From DATEMU01 sp964414585 (GTDB taxonomy: Bacteria; Planctomycetota; Phycisphaerae; UBA1845; UTPLA1), in contig CAYPXR010000001.1 of assembly GCA_964414585.1 (NCBI GenBank), positions 33,141-97,140 on the forward strand: a DNA stretch of 64,000 bases, in the 5' to 3' direction. Within the stretch, counting starts at the first letter, position 1. The number at the start of each line of letters is the position of its first letter. The notes beneath the pieces are model-generated. The model was not told the DNA's origin. It ran no database searches and saw nothing but the letters and a program-made list of their open reading frames with translations. This document shows positions 33,730 to 42,848 of this stretch, in pieces. The translations under genes were made by a program, and so were the position numbers.

Positions 33730-35493
33730 ATGCGCTGGTCACACTACCTGATCCCCACCACCAAGGAAGTCCCCAAGGACGCCGTCGTCCCGTCGCACCA
33801 GCTCATGCTCCGGGCCGGTCTCATTCGCCAGCTCGCGGCGGGCATCTATAGCTACCTGCCGCTGGGCTACCGCTCTCTACGCAAGATCGAAGCCATTGTT
33901 CGCGAAGAGATGAATCGCGCGGGGGCGATCGAACTGCACATGCCGGTCCTGCACCCGGTCGAACTCTGGCAGCAAACGGGCCGCACCGCCGCCATGGGCG
34001 ACGTCCTGCTCAAGCTACGGCCCGTCAAGGACGGCGACGACGGTGACTGGCGGGCGCAGACCGTGCTCGGCCCGACGCACGAGGAACCAGTGACGGAGAT
34101 CGCCCGGGCCTACCTCAACAGCTACAAGATGCTGCCGATCAACCTTTACCAGATTCAGGTCAAATTCCGCGGCGAGGCGCGGCCCAAGAGCGGCGTCCTG
34201 CGCACGCGCGAGTTCCTCATGAAGGACGCCTACAGCTTCCACCGCGACAAGGCCAGCCTCGACGAGGGCTATCAGAAGATGTACGACGCCTACTGCCGCA
34301 TCTTCTCACGCTGCGGACTGCCCTACATCGCCGTCGAGGCGGAGAGCGGCCCGATCGGCGGCGATGCTTCACACGAGTTCATGGTCCTGACCGACGCGGG
34401 CGAAGATATGGTCGCGCTCTCCGAAAACGGCGACTACGCAGCGAACACCGAACGGGCCGTCGCCGCCCCCCTGCCGCAGGACAACACCGCGATGCAGGCA
34501 ATCAGCGAGGTCCATACGCCCAATCAGCGGACGATCGACGAGGTCTGCGCGTTTCTCAAGACGAAACCGTCGCAGATGATCAAGACGCTCGTCTATTTGC
34601 CCGGCGCGGCGACTTCCAAAGACAAAGAACCGACGCCGGTCGTTGTGCTCGTTCGCGGCGACCACGAGGTCAATGAAAACAAAGTGAATCGTATCGCAGG
34701 CGCGAGGCTCGAATTGGCTGACCCCGGCACGATCAAACAACTGACCGGCGCCGACGTCGGCTTCGCCGGGCCTCATTCCCTCAAGGGGCCTTGCCGCCTC
34801 ATTATCGACCAGGCCGTGGCCGTCATGCGCAACGGCGCGACCGGGGCGTGCAAGACGGATTATCACGCGATCAACGTCAACCCCGGCCGCGACTTTCCGC
34901 TCAATGGCGAAAACGTGACCGTCGCCGACGTGCGAACGGTCGTCGACGGCGATCTGTCCCCCACCGGCAGTGGCTCGCCGATCCGCCTGAAAAAAGCGAT
35001 CGAAGTCGGCCACGTCTTCAAGCTCGGTACGAAGTACAGCGACTCGCTCAAGGCGACTTTCCTCGACAACGACGGCAAGCCCAAGAGCCTCATCATGGGC
35101 TGCTACGGAATCGGCCTGAACCGCATCATGGCCGCCGCGATCGAGGCCCATCACGACGACGCGGGCATCCTCTGGCCGGCGTCCATCGCCCCGTTCTCCG
35201 TGCTCATCGTCGCCCTCGACCCGCGCGAAAAAGAGGTCATGGACACCGCGGAGAAGATTTACAACGAGTTGACCGCCGCCGGGCTCGACGTCCTCTTCGA
35301 CGACCGCGACGAACGGGCCGGTTTCAAGTTCAAGGACGCCGATCTGATCGGCATCCCGCTCCGCATCACCGTCGGCCGCAAGGCGCTGGCCGAAGGCGTG
35401 GTGGAGCTGAAAGTACGTGCGAAGCCTGATATTGAAAAACTTCAGCCTGGCGAAGTCGTGCAACGGCTGCTCAGCTTGGTCAAACTGCCCTGA
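33730..35493 (+). CDS. proS: Prolyl-tRNA synthetase
   Basis: A class II aminoacyl-tRNA synthetase of the bacterial type with a YbaK-like editing insertion; 587 residues. It begins MRWSHYLIPTTKEVPKDAVVP, with GIYSYLPLGYRSLRK, LGPTHEEPVTEIA (motif 2 region), FRGEARPKSGVLRTREFLMKD, an insertion (about 230-400) containing CAFLKTKPSQMIKTLVY, and motif 3 (GCYGIGLNRIMAA). The C-terminal anticodon domain is 440-587. The start is chosen by length and by GAGGTG upstream. It follows the asnA unit, divergent from the zinc-ribbon gene. Confidence 0.96.
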   Translation: MRWSHYLIPTTKEVPKDAVVPSHQLMLRAGLIRQLAAGIYSYLPLGYRSLRKIEAIVREEMNRAGAIELHMPVLHPVELWQQTGRTAAMGDVLLKLRPVKDGDDGDWRAQTVLGPTHEEPVTEIARAYLNSYKMLPINLYQIQVKFRGEARPKSGVLRTREFLMKDAYSFHRDKASLDEGYQKMYDAYCRIFSRCGLPYIAVEAESGPIGGDASHEFMVLTDAGEDMVALSENGDYAANTERAVAAPLPQDNTAMQAISEVHTPNQRTIDEVCAFLKTKPSQMIKTLVYLPGAATSKDKEPTPVVVLVRGDHEVNENKVNRIAGARLELADPGTIKQLTGADVGFAGPHSLKGPCRLIIDQAVAVMRNGATGACKTDYHAINVNPGRDFPLNGENVTVADVRTVVDGDLSPTGSGSPIRLKKAIEVGHVFKLGTKYSDSLKATFLDNDGKPKSLIMGCYGIGLNRIMAAAIEAHHDDAGILWPASIAPFSVLIVALDPREKEVMDTAEKIYNELTAAGLDVLFDDRDERAGFKFKDADLIGIPLRITVGRKALAEGVVELKVRAKPDIEKLQPGEVVQRLLSLVKLP

Positions 35494-35592
35494 TGTGCTG
35501 GTGATTCTGCCGTCGATTTGTCATATAATGACTACAGGCATAGGAATTCCGTTCTGATCGGAAAAGCCCAAAGGGTTGGCTATTTGCGGGCA

Positions 35593-36180
35593 ATGACGAC
35601 TACTGTACTACCGAGTTTCGAGGCTGCGTTTATGGCGGTCGACCGTGTCGGTGAACTCTTGCGCAGAGCTACACACGCAATGGACGAGGCAGGCGTTTCC
35701 TACGCTGTTGTGGGAGGAAACGCCGTTGCCGCATGGGTTTCCACAAAGGACCCTGCTGCAATTCGCTTCACAAAGGATGTCGATGTTCTCATTCGGCGGC
35801 GCGATCTGCCAAAAATCGCTGAGGCCTTGAAGAGCGTCGATTTGGTTCAGATCGAGACTCTCGGAGTGACGATCTTCGCTGATCGCAACAAACCAAGCCC
35901 GAAAGAGGGTGTCCATATCGTTTTTGCGGGTGAACGAATTCGTGAACATTACAACCATCCCGCTCCCGATCTTGACTTGGCCACGGCTTGCGCCGACGGT
36001 CACAAGGTCATTGACTTGACTTCACTCGTCAAGATGAAGCTCCAATCTTTCCGTTTAGTGGACCAGACTCATATCGTGGACATGAAATCGGTCGGTCTCA
36101 TCACAGACGAACTGATCGCCAAACTGCCGATCGATCTGCAAGAGAGGCTCAAGCAAATTCCCGAGCCCGATACCCATTAA
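35593..36180 (+). CDS. Nucleotidyltransferase-fold protein (AbiEii/MNT-like)
   Basis: A 195-residue protein with the nucleotidyltransferase signature VVGGNAVAAW and FTKDVDVLIRR (Gly-Gly plus D-x-D type acidic pair, about residues 45-70). It resembles AbiEii/AbiGii-type toxins and minimal nucleotidyltransferases, but no AbiEi-type antitoxin or HEPN partner is adjacent. The codon use is richer in A/T than its neighbours, which suggests horizontal gain. A TATAAT box lies at 35524 without a clear -35. An in-frame start at 35518 adds 25 residues of doubtful value. Confidence 0.75.
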   Translation: MTTTVLPSFEAAFMAVDRVGELLRRATHAMDEAGVSYAVVGGNAVAAWVSTKDPAAIRFTKDVDVLIRRRDLPKIAEALKSVDLVQIETLGVTIFADRNKPSPKEGVHIVFAGERIREHYNHPAPDLDLATACADGHKVIDLTSLVKMKLQSFRLVDQTHIVDMKSVGLITDELIAKLPIDLQERLKQIPEPDTH

Positions 36181-36214
36181 GTATTCCACCCAGCGGATCG
36201 AATCTGTCCCGTCC

Positions 36215-37177
36215 TTACTTCCTCACGTGCATCACCAGAATCGCCGACTCGCCCAGGTCCGAGCCCGTCGGGGCGCTGCCGAGCACAAGATATTCGCCGC
36301 GCTGGGTCGCGACGACGGTCTCGACGTGGAAATACGGTATCGTCGGTGGGCCGCCGAGTTTTTCGCCGCTCTTCTCATGTGAATTCATCTCCAGCGACGC
36401 CTTGACCTCCAGTTTGATGGCCCCTTCCGCGCCGCCGCCGGTCACGAAACCGCGAACCTCCGCCTTGATCCCCGGCACGATCTGTCCTTCGACACCGAAT
36501 CGCTCACCTTCGACCGCGACCGTGGAGAGCCGGCCCAGCATCGTCAGCTTGCCGAACCTTTCCAACTCCTTGGCGACGTCCGCGAGGTCGGCGGGAATCG
36601 GCGGACCCTCCGCGCCGCCGGTCGCCTTTGCCTGAATGAAAGCGAACTCGACGGGCACCGCCGGGGCCGGCGAATCCAACTGTTGAAGCAAGGCCTCCGC
36701 TTGTTGGATTTCCCCCTTGTCCCCGCGAAGCAGGACCTTGGATCGGCCGCGGTCGCCGGAGACGCGAAGCCGCCGTCCGTCGATCACCCGGTTCAATTGA
36801 TCGATCAGTTCATCGATGCGGCGGTTCTTGATCGAGACCACCACGACGCCGGGCCCGCTTTCATGCTTCGCCATGTCATCCATCTGCCCGATGAGTTTTC
36901 TCGCCGCGGCTTGAGTCTCCGGCGGCCCGACAAAGACGATGCTGTTGGATTGCTCGACGGGAATGGAGCTGCACCCCGAGAAGGCGTCCGAAATCACGTG
37001 AGATACTTCATAACAATTCGCGTGATCGAGGTTGAATACGATGGGGTCATAGTTCGGTCGGGGCGCGGCAACCGTGCCTCGGCCGCGGCCCAGAGACGGC
37101 TGCGTCGTCGCCGGCGGCGAGGCATCGGCGATCAGGGCTTGCGAAAACAGGCACATCACGGACACGACAATCTTCAT
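36215..37177 (-). CDS. Exported secretin_N-like domain protein
   Basis: A 320-residue exported protein with a signal peptide (about 1-20). Residues 45-165 resemble tandem secretin N-domains (VFNLDHANCYEVSHVISDAF, VVSIKNRRIDELIDQLNRVIDG, SKVLLRGDKGEIQQAEALLQQLD). The rest contains a region like the start of a secretin core (EGQIVPGIKAEVRG) but is too short to form a channel. AGGAG precedes ATG 37177. It is next to, and on the same strand as, the ECF sigma/anti-sigma genes, suggesting co-regulation. The role is unknown. Confidence 0.75.
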   Translation of the reverse strand: MKIVVSVMCLFSQALIADASPPATTQPSLGRGRGTVAAPRPNYDPIVFNLDHANCYEVSHVISDAFSGCSSIPVEQSNSIVFVGPPETQAAARKLIGQMDDMAKHESGPGVVVVSIKNRRIDELIDQLNRVIDGRRLRVSGDRGRSKVLLRGDKGEIQQAEALLQQLDSPAPAVPVEFAFIQAKATGGAEGPPIPADLADVAKELERFGKLTMLGRLSTVAVEGERFGVEGQIVPGIKAEVRGFVTGGGAEGAIKLEVKASLEMNSHEKSGEKLGGPPTIPYFHVETVVATQRGEYLVLGSAPTGSDLGESAILVMHVRK

Positions 37178-37198
37178 GGTCAATCTCCTGTTGAACGG

Positions 37199-37753
37199 TC
37201 AACTCTGTGGTCGGGGCTTCGGGCCCCCGCTCGATTCAGTGCTGCCAACCGGAATTCCTGAATCTTCATACAGCCAGACGATCCGCACGCGCGGGTTGGC
37301 CGACGCGATGGCTACGGCCGTACGCCCTTCTGCCCGGCATTCGGCCTCGGGCACGATGACTGTTTCATTGGGCGCCGGTCGAACGTCAATGCGATCGCCG
37401 GGCGTCTTGCGCTCGACAAGAATTTCCGGATGATGGACGGGCAAGCGGGTCCCGGCGAAATATATTCCAGCCACAACCAGGACAACAATCGCCGCCGCAC
37501 GAACCCACGAACGCCGCCAATAGGTCGATCGTCCAGTGAAAGTGACCGCATTCTCCGCGATTCGATCCGCGGCCCCGCCGAGCATCGAAAGCTCGCCGCC
37601 CAGCGCCTGCATCCGCGAAAACGCCGCCCGGCAATCGGTGCATTCGGCCAAATGCCCGTCGACACGGACCTTCAACGTCGCCGACAACTCACCGTCAAGC
37701 CAGTCGGCCATCAGGGACCGGACTTCATTGCAGGTTCGCGCGTCGCTCATCAT
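37199..37753 (-). CDS. Zinc-finger anti-sigma factor (transmembrane)
   Basis: A 184-residue anti-sigma factor. The cytoplasmic part has a ZAS zinc motif, HLAECTDCR (about residues 34-42), that holds the sigma factor. A single membrane segment follows (AAAIVVLVVAGIYFAG, about 88-103), then a proline-rich outer part. The ATG overlaps the sigma factor's stop (ATGA), indicating coupled translation and a 1:1 pair. The inducing signal is unknown. A secretin-like exported protein lies just downstream. Confidence 0.88.
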   Translation of the reverse strand: MMSDARTCNEVRSLMADWLDGELSATLKVRVDGHLAECTDCRAAFSRMQALGGELSMLGGAADRIAENAVTFTGRSTYWRRSWVRAAAIVVLVVAGIYFAGTRLPVHHPEILVERKTPGDRIDVRPAPNETVIVPEAECRAEGRTAVAIASANPRVRIVWLYEDSGIPVGSTESSGGPKPRPQS

Positions 37754-38295
37754 TCATCCATCCAACCGGCCAGCCGCTGTCTCGCCAAATGCACGTGCGC
37801 CCGAACGGCCGAGGCCGACAGCTCCATGGCCTCGGCGATTTCGTCATAACTCATCTGCTGCATCGTCCGCATCACCAGGGCCGCGCGTTGTTGCGGCGGC
37901 AGGCGATCGATCGCCGCCCGAAGACCCTCCAGCCGCTCAGCCTTTTCCATCGCGTCGGCGGGGCCGACTTCGCTTTGCGGGTCCATCCAGTCTTGCAGCG
38001 GCTCCGCCTTTCGCTTTCGCCGGTGGTTCAGGCACAAGTTCGTCACGGTCCGCACCATCCACGGGTTAAACTTCTCTTCGCCCGTCCCCGGCCCGCTTGA
38101 CACAGCGATCTTGAAAGCCTCCTGCACGAGTTCCTCCGCGTCGTCCCGATTCCACACGAACTTGACCGCCAGTCGGACCATCTGCCGCCGAAGCACGTCC
38201 AGCCGACCGGTCGGAACGTCTCTCGCGTCCTCGTTCATGTCACCGGTCCGCCGGCCCGTGGCCGTCTCCAGAAGTGAACTGTCGTCAGGGGGCAA
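37750..38295 (-). CDS. ECF-type RNA polymerase sigma factor
   Basis: Region 2 has LAVKFVWNRDDAEELVQEAFK (about residues 42-62); region 4 has IDRLPPQQRAALVMRTMQQMSYDEIAEAMELS (about 118-150), with a helix-turn-helix and a C-terminal HLARQRLAGW. About 181 residues, normal for an ECF sigma. The start is unclear: TTG at 38295 or ATG at 38238, and neither has a good ribosome-binding site. It pairs with the overlapping anti-sigma gene. A promoter with its own recognition motif could not be recognised. Confidence 0.92.
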   Translation of the reverse strand: MPPDDSSLLETATGRRTGDMNEDARDVPTGRLDVLRRQMVRLAVKFVWNRDDAEELVQEAFKIAVSSGPGTGEEKFNPWMVRTVTNLCLNHRRKRKAEPLQDWMDPQSEVGPADAMEKAERLEGLRAAIDRLPPQQRAALVMRTMQQMSYDEIAEAMELSASAVRAHVHLARQRLAGWMDE

Positions 38296-38383
38296 AGTGT
38301 TTAGTTGTACCTGAAATTATTTTCGGGGTTGCCGTCAAACCGCCATTATTGACCCGTTACAACGGCCAATCTCTAATTCTGCC

Positions 38384-38935
38384 GTGAACACTCCCGGCCA
38401 GGACGACCTGCCTCTCGAACGCCAACTCCCCCCGGAGATGCACGCGACCATCGGCGAGTTCCAGACCGGCCCGAATGAAGACGTCCCCTGGTGGCAACCG
38501 ACGTGGCAGGACGGTCTGAAGCACCTCGGCTGGCGGTGGATTTTCTTTCTCCCCACCATCGGTGTCGTGGCCTTCGCGGTGGCAACGTATTGGTTTCCGC
38601 CGTTGCGGGTGGCCATCGTTCCGCTCGGCATCAAATTCCTGCTTTTCGCCGGAGGCATCGCGATTTCCCTGATCGGCTTCGCGCTCCGCAAGGCGACCAA
38701 GTTGCGTACAGAACCGTTTTGCATCCATTGCGGATACAACCTCACCGGCCTGCCGGACAATCATCGCTGCCCGGAGTGCGGGCGACCCTACTCCTGGCGC
38801 GTCATCGCCGAGTATCGCCGCGATCCGCAGTGGTTCATTTCTCGATGGAAGGCGTCGCACAAGTTGCCGGCGATGGATTCGACGCTGGACGTCCCGCCCG
38901 ATTCCACTCCACGCCGCTCGCGCGATGGGACTTGA
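38384..38935 (+). CDS. Membrane protein with zinc ribbon
   Basis: A 183-residue protein starting at GTG 38384. Two transmembrane segments lie at about residues 50-68 and 75-97. A zinc ribbon follows: CIHCGYNLTGLPDNHRCPECG (about 112-132), then a basic C-terminus. It shares the ribbon with the gene at 33050-33640. The function is unknown; similar proteins are common in planctomycetes. Confidence 0.7.
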   Translation: MNTPGQDDLPLERQLPPEMHATIGEFQTGPNEDVPWWQPTWQDGLKHLGWRWIFFLPTIGVVAFAVATYWFPPLRVAIVPLGIKFLLFAGGIAISLIGFALRKATKLRTEPFCIHCGYNLTGLPDNHRCPECGRPYSWRVIAEYRRDPQWFISRWKASHKLPAMDSTLDVPPDSTPRRSRDGT

Positions 38936-38947
38936 TCCGTCCGCCGT

Positions 38948-39292
38948 CTAGGAAGTCGCGGCGTCCGGCTCGATGATCACGGCCGTACCATAACAGAGCA
39001 CTTCCGTCGCGCTGGATCGACTGGCGACCTCCGACGCATCGTAGCGAAACCCGACGACGGCGTTGGCCCCCAGCGCCGCCGCGTGATCGGCCATGAGTTC
39101 ATACGCCTGCTGCCGCGTCTGTTCGCACATCTCCGTATAGGCCCCGATCTGACCGCCGATGATGGACTTCAGCCCGCCGAGGATGCCCTGCGAAATCGTC
39201 GGCGCGCGGACGGTGATCCCGCGCACCACGCCGAGATACTTCGTGATCCGGTAGCCTTCAAACGCAAACGTCGTCGAGACAAAAATCGCCAT
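38948..39292 (-). CDS. YbjQ/DUF74 family protein
   Basis: A 114-residue protein of the YbjQ family, a pentameric cytoplasmic fold sometimes called heavy-metal-binding domain. Signatures are YRITKYLGVVRGITVRAP, GGQIGAYTEMCEQTRQQAYELM and GANAVVGFRYDAS. No metal site is proven. The gene is 36 bases downstream of efp and on the same strand. Confidence 0.88.
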   Translation of the reverse strand: MAIFVSTTFAFEGYRITKYLGVVRGITVRAPTISQGILGGLKSIIGGQIGAYTEMCEQTRQQAYELMADHAAALGANAVVGFRYDASEVASRSSATEVLCYGTAVIIEPDAATS

Positions 39293-39328
39293 AATGCCCT
39301 TTCGATTGTGTGCCTAATGATTCAGCGG

Positions 39329-39892
39329 TTACGCGTGGTCCTTACCGGAATAGCTCCTGGTTCGTGTATCGATGCGAATCGTGTCGCCGGTCTTGATGAA
39401 GAGCGGCACGCGGACTTCCAGGCCGTTTTCCAGCGTCGCCTCCTTAGTGATATTGGACGCCGCACCCACGGAATGGCCCGGCGGCGCCGTCACCTTCACC
39501 TTGAGCGGCACGATATCGTCGATCATCACGCTCATCGGCCGACCTTCGAGGTGGATCACGCGATACTCGGTCCCCTCGACGATGAAGGCGTCGCGGCCGG
39601 CAAGCTGGGCCCGTGACAATTCGTGCTCTTCAAACGTCTCGCTGTCCATAAACACCAGCGCGTCGCCCTTGGAGTAGAGGTATTGCATGGGACGAATATT
39701 GTGCTCGACCGTCTCCACGGGCAAGAGATCGTCGAGCGTTCGATCGACCGGGTGGCCGTCGCGGATGTCGCGCAGGGCGACGTGGACCGTCGGCCGCTGT
39801 TTGCCGGTATGGCGTTCGTTGAAATCGACGACTTGGTAGACGTGGCCCTGATGCCGTAGCCACATCCCGCGCTGCAAGGGGATATTCGCCAT
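39329..39892 (-). CDS. efp: Elongation factor P
   Basis: EF-P enters the ribosomal E site and prevents stalling at polyproline stretches. 187 residues in three beta domains: an N-terminal KOW-like domain (about 1-65), an OB domain (about 68-130) and a C-terminal OB domain (about 133-187, ending TIRIDTRTRSYSG, the EF-P signature). The modification site loop is HTGKQRPTVH, with K31 as the probable modified residue. No epmA/epmB or ymfI-type modification genes are in the window. Good family match. Confidence 0.92.
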   Translation of the reverse strand: MANIPLQRGMWLRHQGHVYQVVDFNERHTGKQRPTVHVALRDIRDGHPVDRTLDDLLPVETVEHNIRPMQYLYSKGDALVFMDSETFEEHELSRAQLAGRDAFIVEGTEYRVIHLEGRPMSVMIDDIVPLKVKVTAPPGHSVGAASNITKEATLENGLEVRVPLFIKTGDTIRIDTRTRSYSGKDHA

Positions 39893-39958
39893 GACATGCT
39901 CCTCCGGAAATGACGCGGCCTATCTTACCGCCGGTCGGAGAAGTCGCACAACAATTAC

Positions 39959-41311
39959 TTAGGGCCCCGGCCCGCGCAGATATTTCAACGCGGCGTCGAG
40001 CACGGGGTCGGAATCCTTCAAATCGCCCTTCTTCAACTGGACGGCGATGTCCGGCTCCACGCCCTTGCCCTCGATGGCGGTCCCGTCTGGCTGCATGTCC
40101 TTCCACGAAGGAATGAAGACAAAAACGCCGTTCGACAGTTTGTGCGGTTGGGGATTGCCGGAACTGCCGCCGGAGGTCGCGCCGATCAGTTTGGCCTTGG
40201 CCCCATGCCGCATCATCAGCAAAAAGGATTCGCAACTGCTCAGACAGCCCTCTCCCATCAGAACGGCGACTTTTCCGCGATAGGAGGGATGCGCCTTGTT
40301 CGGCTTGACGCTCCGTTTATACACCTTGCCGAAGCCGGTCTTGGATTCCTTGTCGCGCGACGCGTTCTTGGAATAAACCGCCGACTTCGCCGTGAAACAC
40401 CCCGCGAATTCTCTCGCGAGCAATTCGTCGCCGCCGGAGTTCGGTCGCACATCGATGACGATCCCCTTGACGTCGGCGAATTCCGTGAGGGCGGAATAGA
40501 CCGCCTCCACTTCCGCCGGTTTCGCGGGCCCCCACGTTGTGACGAGCACGTATCCGATCCCGTCGTCGAAACGGCCGGAATAGACGCAGTCGCTCCGCTT
40601 CTGCCATTGCGGCACGACCTTTTCCAGCAGTTTGAAATTGAAATTCGGCGAGTACCTTCGCTGAAAAGTGGAAAACGGAACCGTGCCCGCCTGCAACGAC
40701 AAATGCACGTCCTTCGCAGGCGCAAGCATTTTGGCCGCGATCCGCGCAAACTCGGCCGCCGTCTTGGCCGCCGTCAACTTGGATTTCTGTTTTTTGAATG
40801 CGTCGCCCCAGTCGACCTCGTGCAAATCGCGATAGGAGTATTCCTCGTCGATCAGTCGGCGCAGTTCATTGAACGATTTCGTGTTAACGGCCTTGGTCAG
40901 CTTCTTGGCGGCCGCGCCGCCGGACTTCGCCGTTGAGAATGAAATGGGATAAATCTCGGCGGACTCCCCCGAGGCGCTCTTGCAATTCATCCCGACCGGA
41001 CAATTAATGCTGAATCCGTAAGAGCGATCTGGTTCGAGCTTCACCGCGACGACCAGCACGCGTTTCGTCAGCCAACGGGGCTTCCCGGTCACCTCCGGCC
41101 CCGTCCCGCAAAGCGACCAGCCCGTCGTGGACATGTCCTGGTCGAACTCGACCCGATATTCCTTAAGCGACGGATCGACGTCGGTGTCGCCGTTGTCTGG
41201 AGTGGCTTTGACGACCTTCGGCGGCGCGGCAATGGCCGTGCCGATCGACGCGAAAATCAAACTCATCGCGACCGCAAGAAATGCCCGGCGCCATGAAGAA
41301 TCAAGGATCAC
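39959..41311 (-). CDS. Exported S41-family serine peptidase (C-terminal processing protease-like)
   Basis: A 450-residue exported protein. The start at GTG 41311 overlaps the pilT stop (GTGA) and begins a signal peptide (residues about 1-28, ending GTAIA). An Ig-like domain with PKVVKATPDNGDTDVD (about 30-125) precedes the tail-specific protease core (about 160-450). The core contains GIVIDVRPNSGGDE and the catalytic Ser in GEGCLSSCESF (about 350), with SGGSSGNPQ shortly after. No PDZ domain is apparent. A longer open frame extends upstream to 41587 inside pilT and is not used. Confidence 0.82.
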   Translation of the reverse strand: MILDSSWRRAFLAVAMSLIFASIGTAIAAPPKVVKATPDNGDTDVDPSLKEYRVEFDQDMSTTGWSLCGTGPEVTGKPRWLTKRVLVVAVKLEPDRSYGFSINCPVGMNCKSASGESAEIYPISFSTAKSGGAAAKKLTKAVNTKSFNELRRLIDEEYSYRDLHEVDWGDAFKKQKSKLTAAKTAAEFARIAAKMLAPAKDVHLSLQAGTVPFSTFQRRYSPNFNFKLLEKVVPQWQKRSDCVYSGRFDDGIGYVLVTTWGPAKPAEVEAVYSALTEFADVKGIVIDVRPNSGGDELLAREFAGCFTAKSAVYSKNASRDKESKTGFGKVYKRSVKPNKAHPSYRGKVAVLMGEGCLSSCESFLLMMRHGAKAKLIGATSGGSSGNPQPHKLSNGVFVFIPSWKDMQPDGTAIEGKGVEPDIAVQLKKGDLKDSDPVLDAALKYLRGPGP

Positions 41312-42444
41312 GCTCGCTGCATCTCCTCCAAAAAGGCCGATGGATTGTTTGCCCACTTCTCCGCCTCTAAAGGTGAAATCTGGCCCCGGCGGACCAGGAT
41401 CGCCAGCGATCGTTCGAGCGTCGTCATCCGCTCCTCGGGCACATCTTTGGTCCGCGTCTGCATCTGCGAATAAATCTGCTCGGTCTTCACCAATCGGATG
41501 AGATTCGCCACTGCATAGATGTTGTTGAGGATCTCCATCGCCACGACGCGCCCCTCGCCCGCCGCCTTGGGAATCAACTTCTGACAAATGATCGCGCCCA
41601 GTCCGAGCGACAACTGGCTCGCCACTTCATCCTGCTGATTCGGCGGGAACATATCCAGCACGCGCGTCACCGTCCCCCGCGCGTCGCGCGTGTGCAGCGT
41701 CGAAAAGACCAGGTGCCCCGTCTCCGCCGCCGTCAGCGTCCAAGACGCCGACTCCCGGTCGCGCATTTCGCCGACGAAGATCACGTCCGGGTCCTCGCGC
41801 AGACAATCGCGCAGCCCCCGTTCAAAGCTCGGCACGTCGCGGCCCACTTCACGCTGCGAGATGATCGCCGACTTGCTGACCAGCCGATATTCGATCGGGT
41901 CTTCCAGCGTGATGATCCGGCAAGGCCGCGTCTGCGCGATCCGGTCGATGAGCGACGCGATCGTCGTCGATTTCCCCGCACCGGTGATCCCCGTGATCAA
42001 TACGAGCCCGTGCTGCCGATGGATGATGTCCCGCCAGACGCCGTTGGGAAAACCGACTTCTTCGACCGGCGGCGGAATCGTCTCCAGCGCCCGGACGGCG
42101 ATTGCGATCCCCTCGTTATCGTGGAAAAAATTGAGCCGAAACTGCATCTTGTCCGTGATGCACGAACTGTCGGTCGAGCGGTTCTCTTTCAGCCGCTTGA
42201 TCTCGCCCTCGGCCAGCAGGCTCTTGGTCAGGGCCTCAATGGTCGGCGCATTCAGCGGCGCCCCCTTCATCCGTTGAAGGTTTCCGTCGATCCGATACAC
42301 CGGCGGACAGCCGGCCTTGATGTGCAGATCCGAGACGCGCAATCGCCCGACCTGCGAGAAATAATCCAGCAGATCCTTCATGCTGAGTTTGCGATCGCCG
42401 TCGACGGCGTAGACCTTCGTATCCAGGTTCGCGGGATCGGACAT
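41308..42444 (-). CDS. pilT: Twitching motility ATPase PilT
   Basis: The hexameric retraction ATPase of type IV pili, 378 residues. Motifs are Walker A GITGAGKSTT (about residue 146), the Asp box ITLEDPIEY, Walker B-like VIFVGEMRD and the His box GHLVFSTLHT. The N-terminal PAS-like domain (SDLHIKAGCPPVYRIDG) is present. Other pilus genes are not in the window. The stop overlaps the start of the S41 peptidase gene. ATG 42444 is the natural start. Confidence 0.95.
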   Translation of the reverse strand: MSDPANLDTKVYAVDGDRKLSMKDLLDYFSQVGRLRVSDLHIKAGCPPVYRIDGNLQRMKGAPLNAPTIEALTKSLLAEGEIKRLKENRSTDSSCITDKMQFRLNFFHDNEGIAIAVRALETIPPPVEEVGFPNGVWRDIIHRQHGLVLITGITGAGKSTTIASLIDRIAQTRPCRIITLEDPIEYRLVSKSAIISQREVGRDVPSFERGLRDCLREDPDVIFVGEMRDRESASWTLTAAETGHLVFSTLHTRDARGTVTRVLDMFPPNQQDEVASQLSLGLGAIICQKLIPKAAGEGRVVAMEILNNIYAVANLIRLVKTEQIYSQMQTRTKDVPEERMTTLERSLAILVRRGQISPLEAEKWANNPSAFLEEMQRA

Positions 42445-42528
42445 GGTATTCTGCCCTGGGGTGCCTGGTGGGATTCCTCGTAGCCATTAGTAGCTTACGC
42501 GCCTGCCCGGGCCGAGGCCAGTGACGGA

Positions 42529-42777
42529 TCAGACGCAGACAACCTCGCTGATCTGAGGAAGTCGGTCCTTGAGGGTTTGCTCGACGCCCATCTTGAGCGT
42601 CATGGCGGCCGACGGACAACCGATGCACGCCCCGTGCAGCCGCACGCTGACGACACCGCGATCGTCCACTTCGACAAACTCGATGTCCCCGCCGTCGCTC
42701 TGCACGGCCGGCCGAAGCTGCTTGATGATCTCGGCGACCTGCTTGTGCAATTCAGAATCGGCTCTGGTGGCGGGCAT
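42529..42777 (-). CDS. NifU C-terminal-domain (Nfu-type) iron-sulfur scaffold
   Basis: An 82-residue Nfu-type protein. The CIGCPSA motif (C-x2-C) binds a [4Fe-4S] cluster shared between two monomers; IKQLRPAVQSDGGDIEFVEVDD is the family's start. It delivers clusters to target enzymes. The ATG at 42777 is preferred (GGGAG upstream) because the promoter's -10 box lies at 42803; a longer frame to 42852 crosses it. Confidence 0.9.
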   Translation of the reverse strand: MPATRADSELHKQVAEIIKQLRPAVQSDGGDIEFVEVDDRGVVSVRLHGACIGCPSAAMTLKMGVEQTLKDRLPQISEVVCV

Positions 42778-42802
42778 CGCGGGGCTCCCGGGTACTTGCA
42801 TC

Positions 42803-42832
42803 ATTATATCGCCGGTCGCCTTCCGTCCGCAA
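42803..42832 (-). promoter_or_regulatory. Probable sigma70-type promoter for the Nfu gene
   Basis: On the minus strand, TTGCGG (42832-42827) and a perfect TATAAT (42808-42803) are 18 bases apart. The start of transcription would be near 42796, leaving a leader of about 20 bases before ATG 42777. Confidence 0.55.
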
Positions 42833-42848
42833 TCCTGCCGCGCGGTAT

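Noticed and set aside
35593..36180. Complete AbiE-type toxin-antitoxin pair
   Set aside because: Only the nucleotidyltransferase-like part is present; no partner gene lies next to it.
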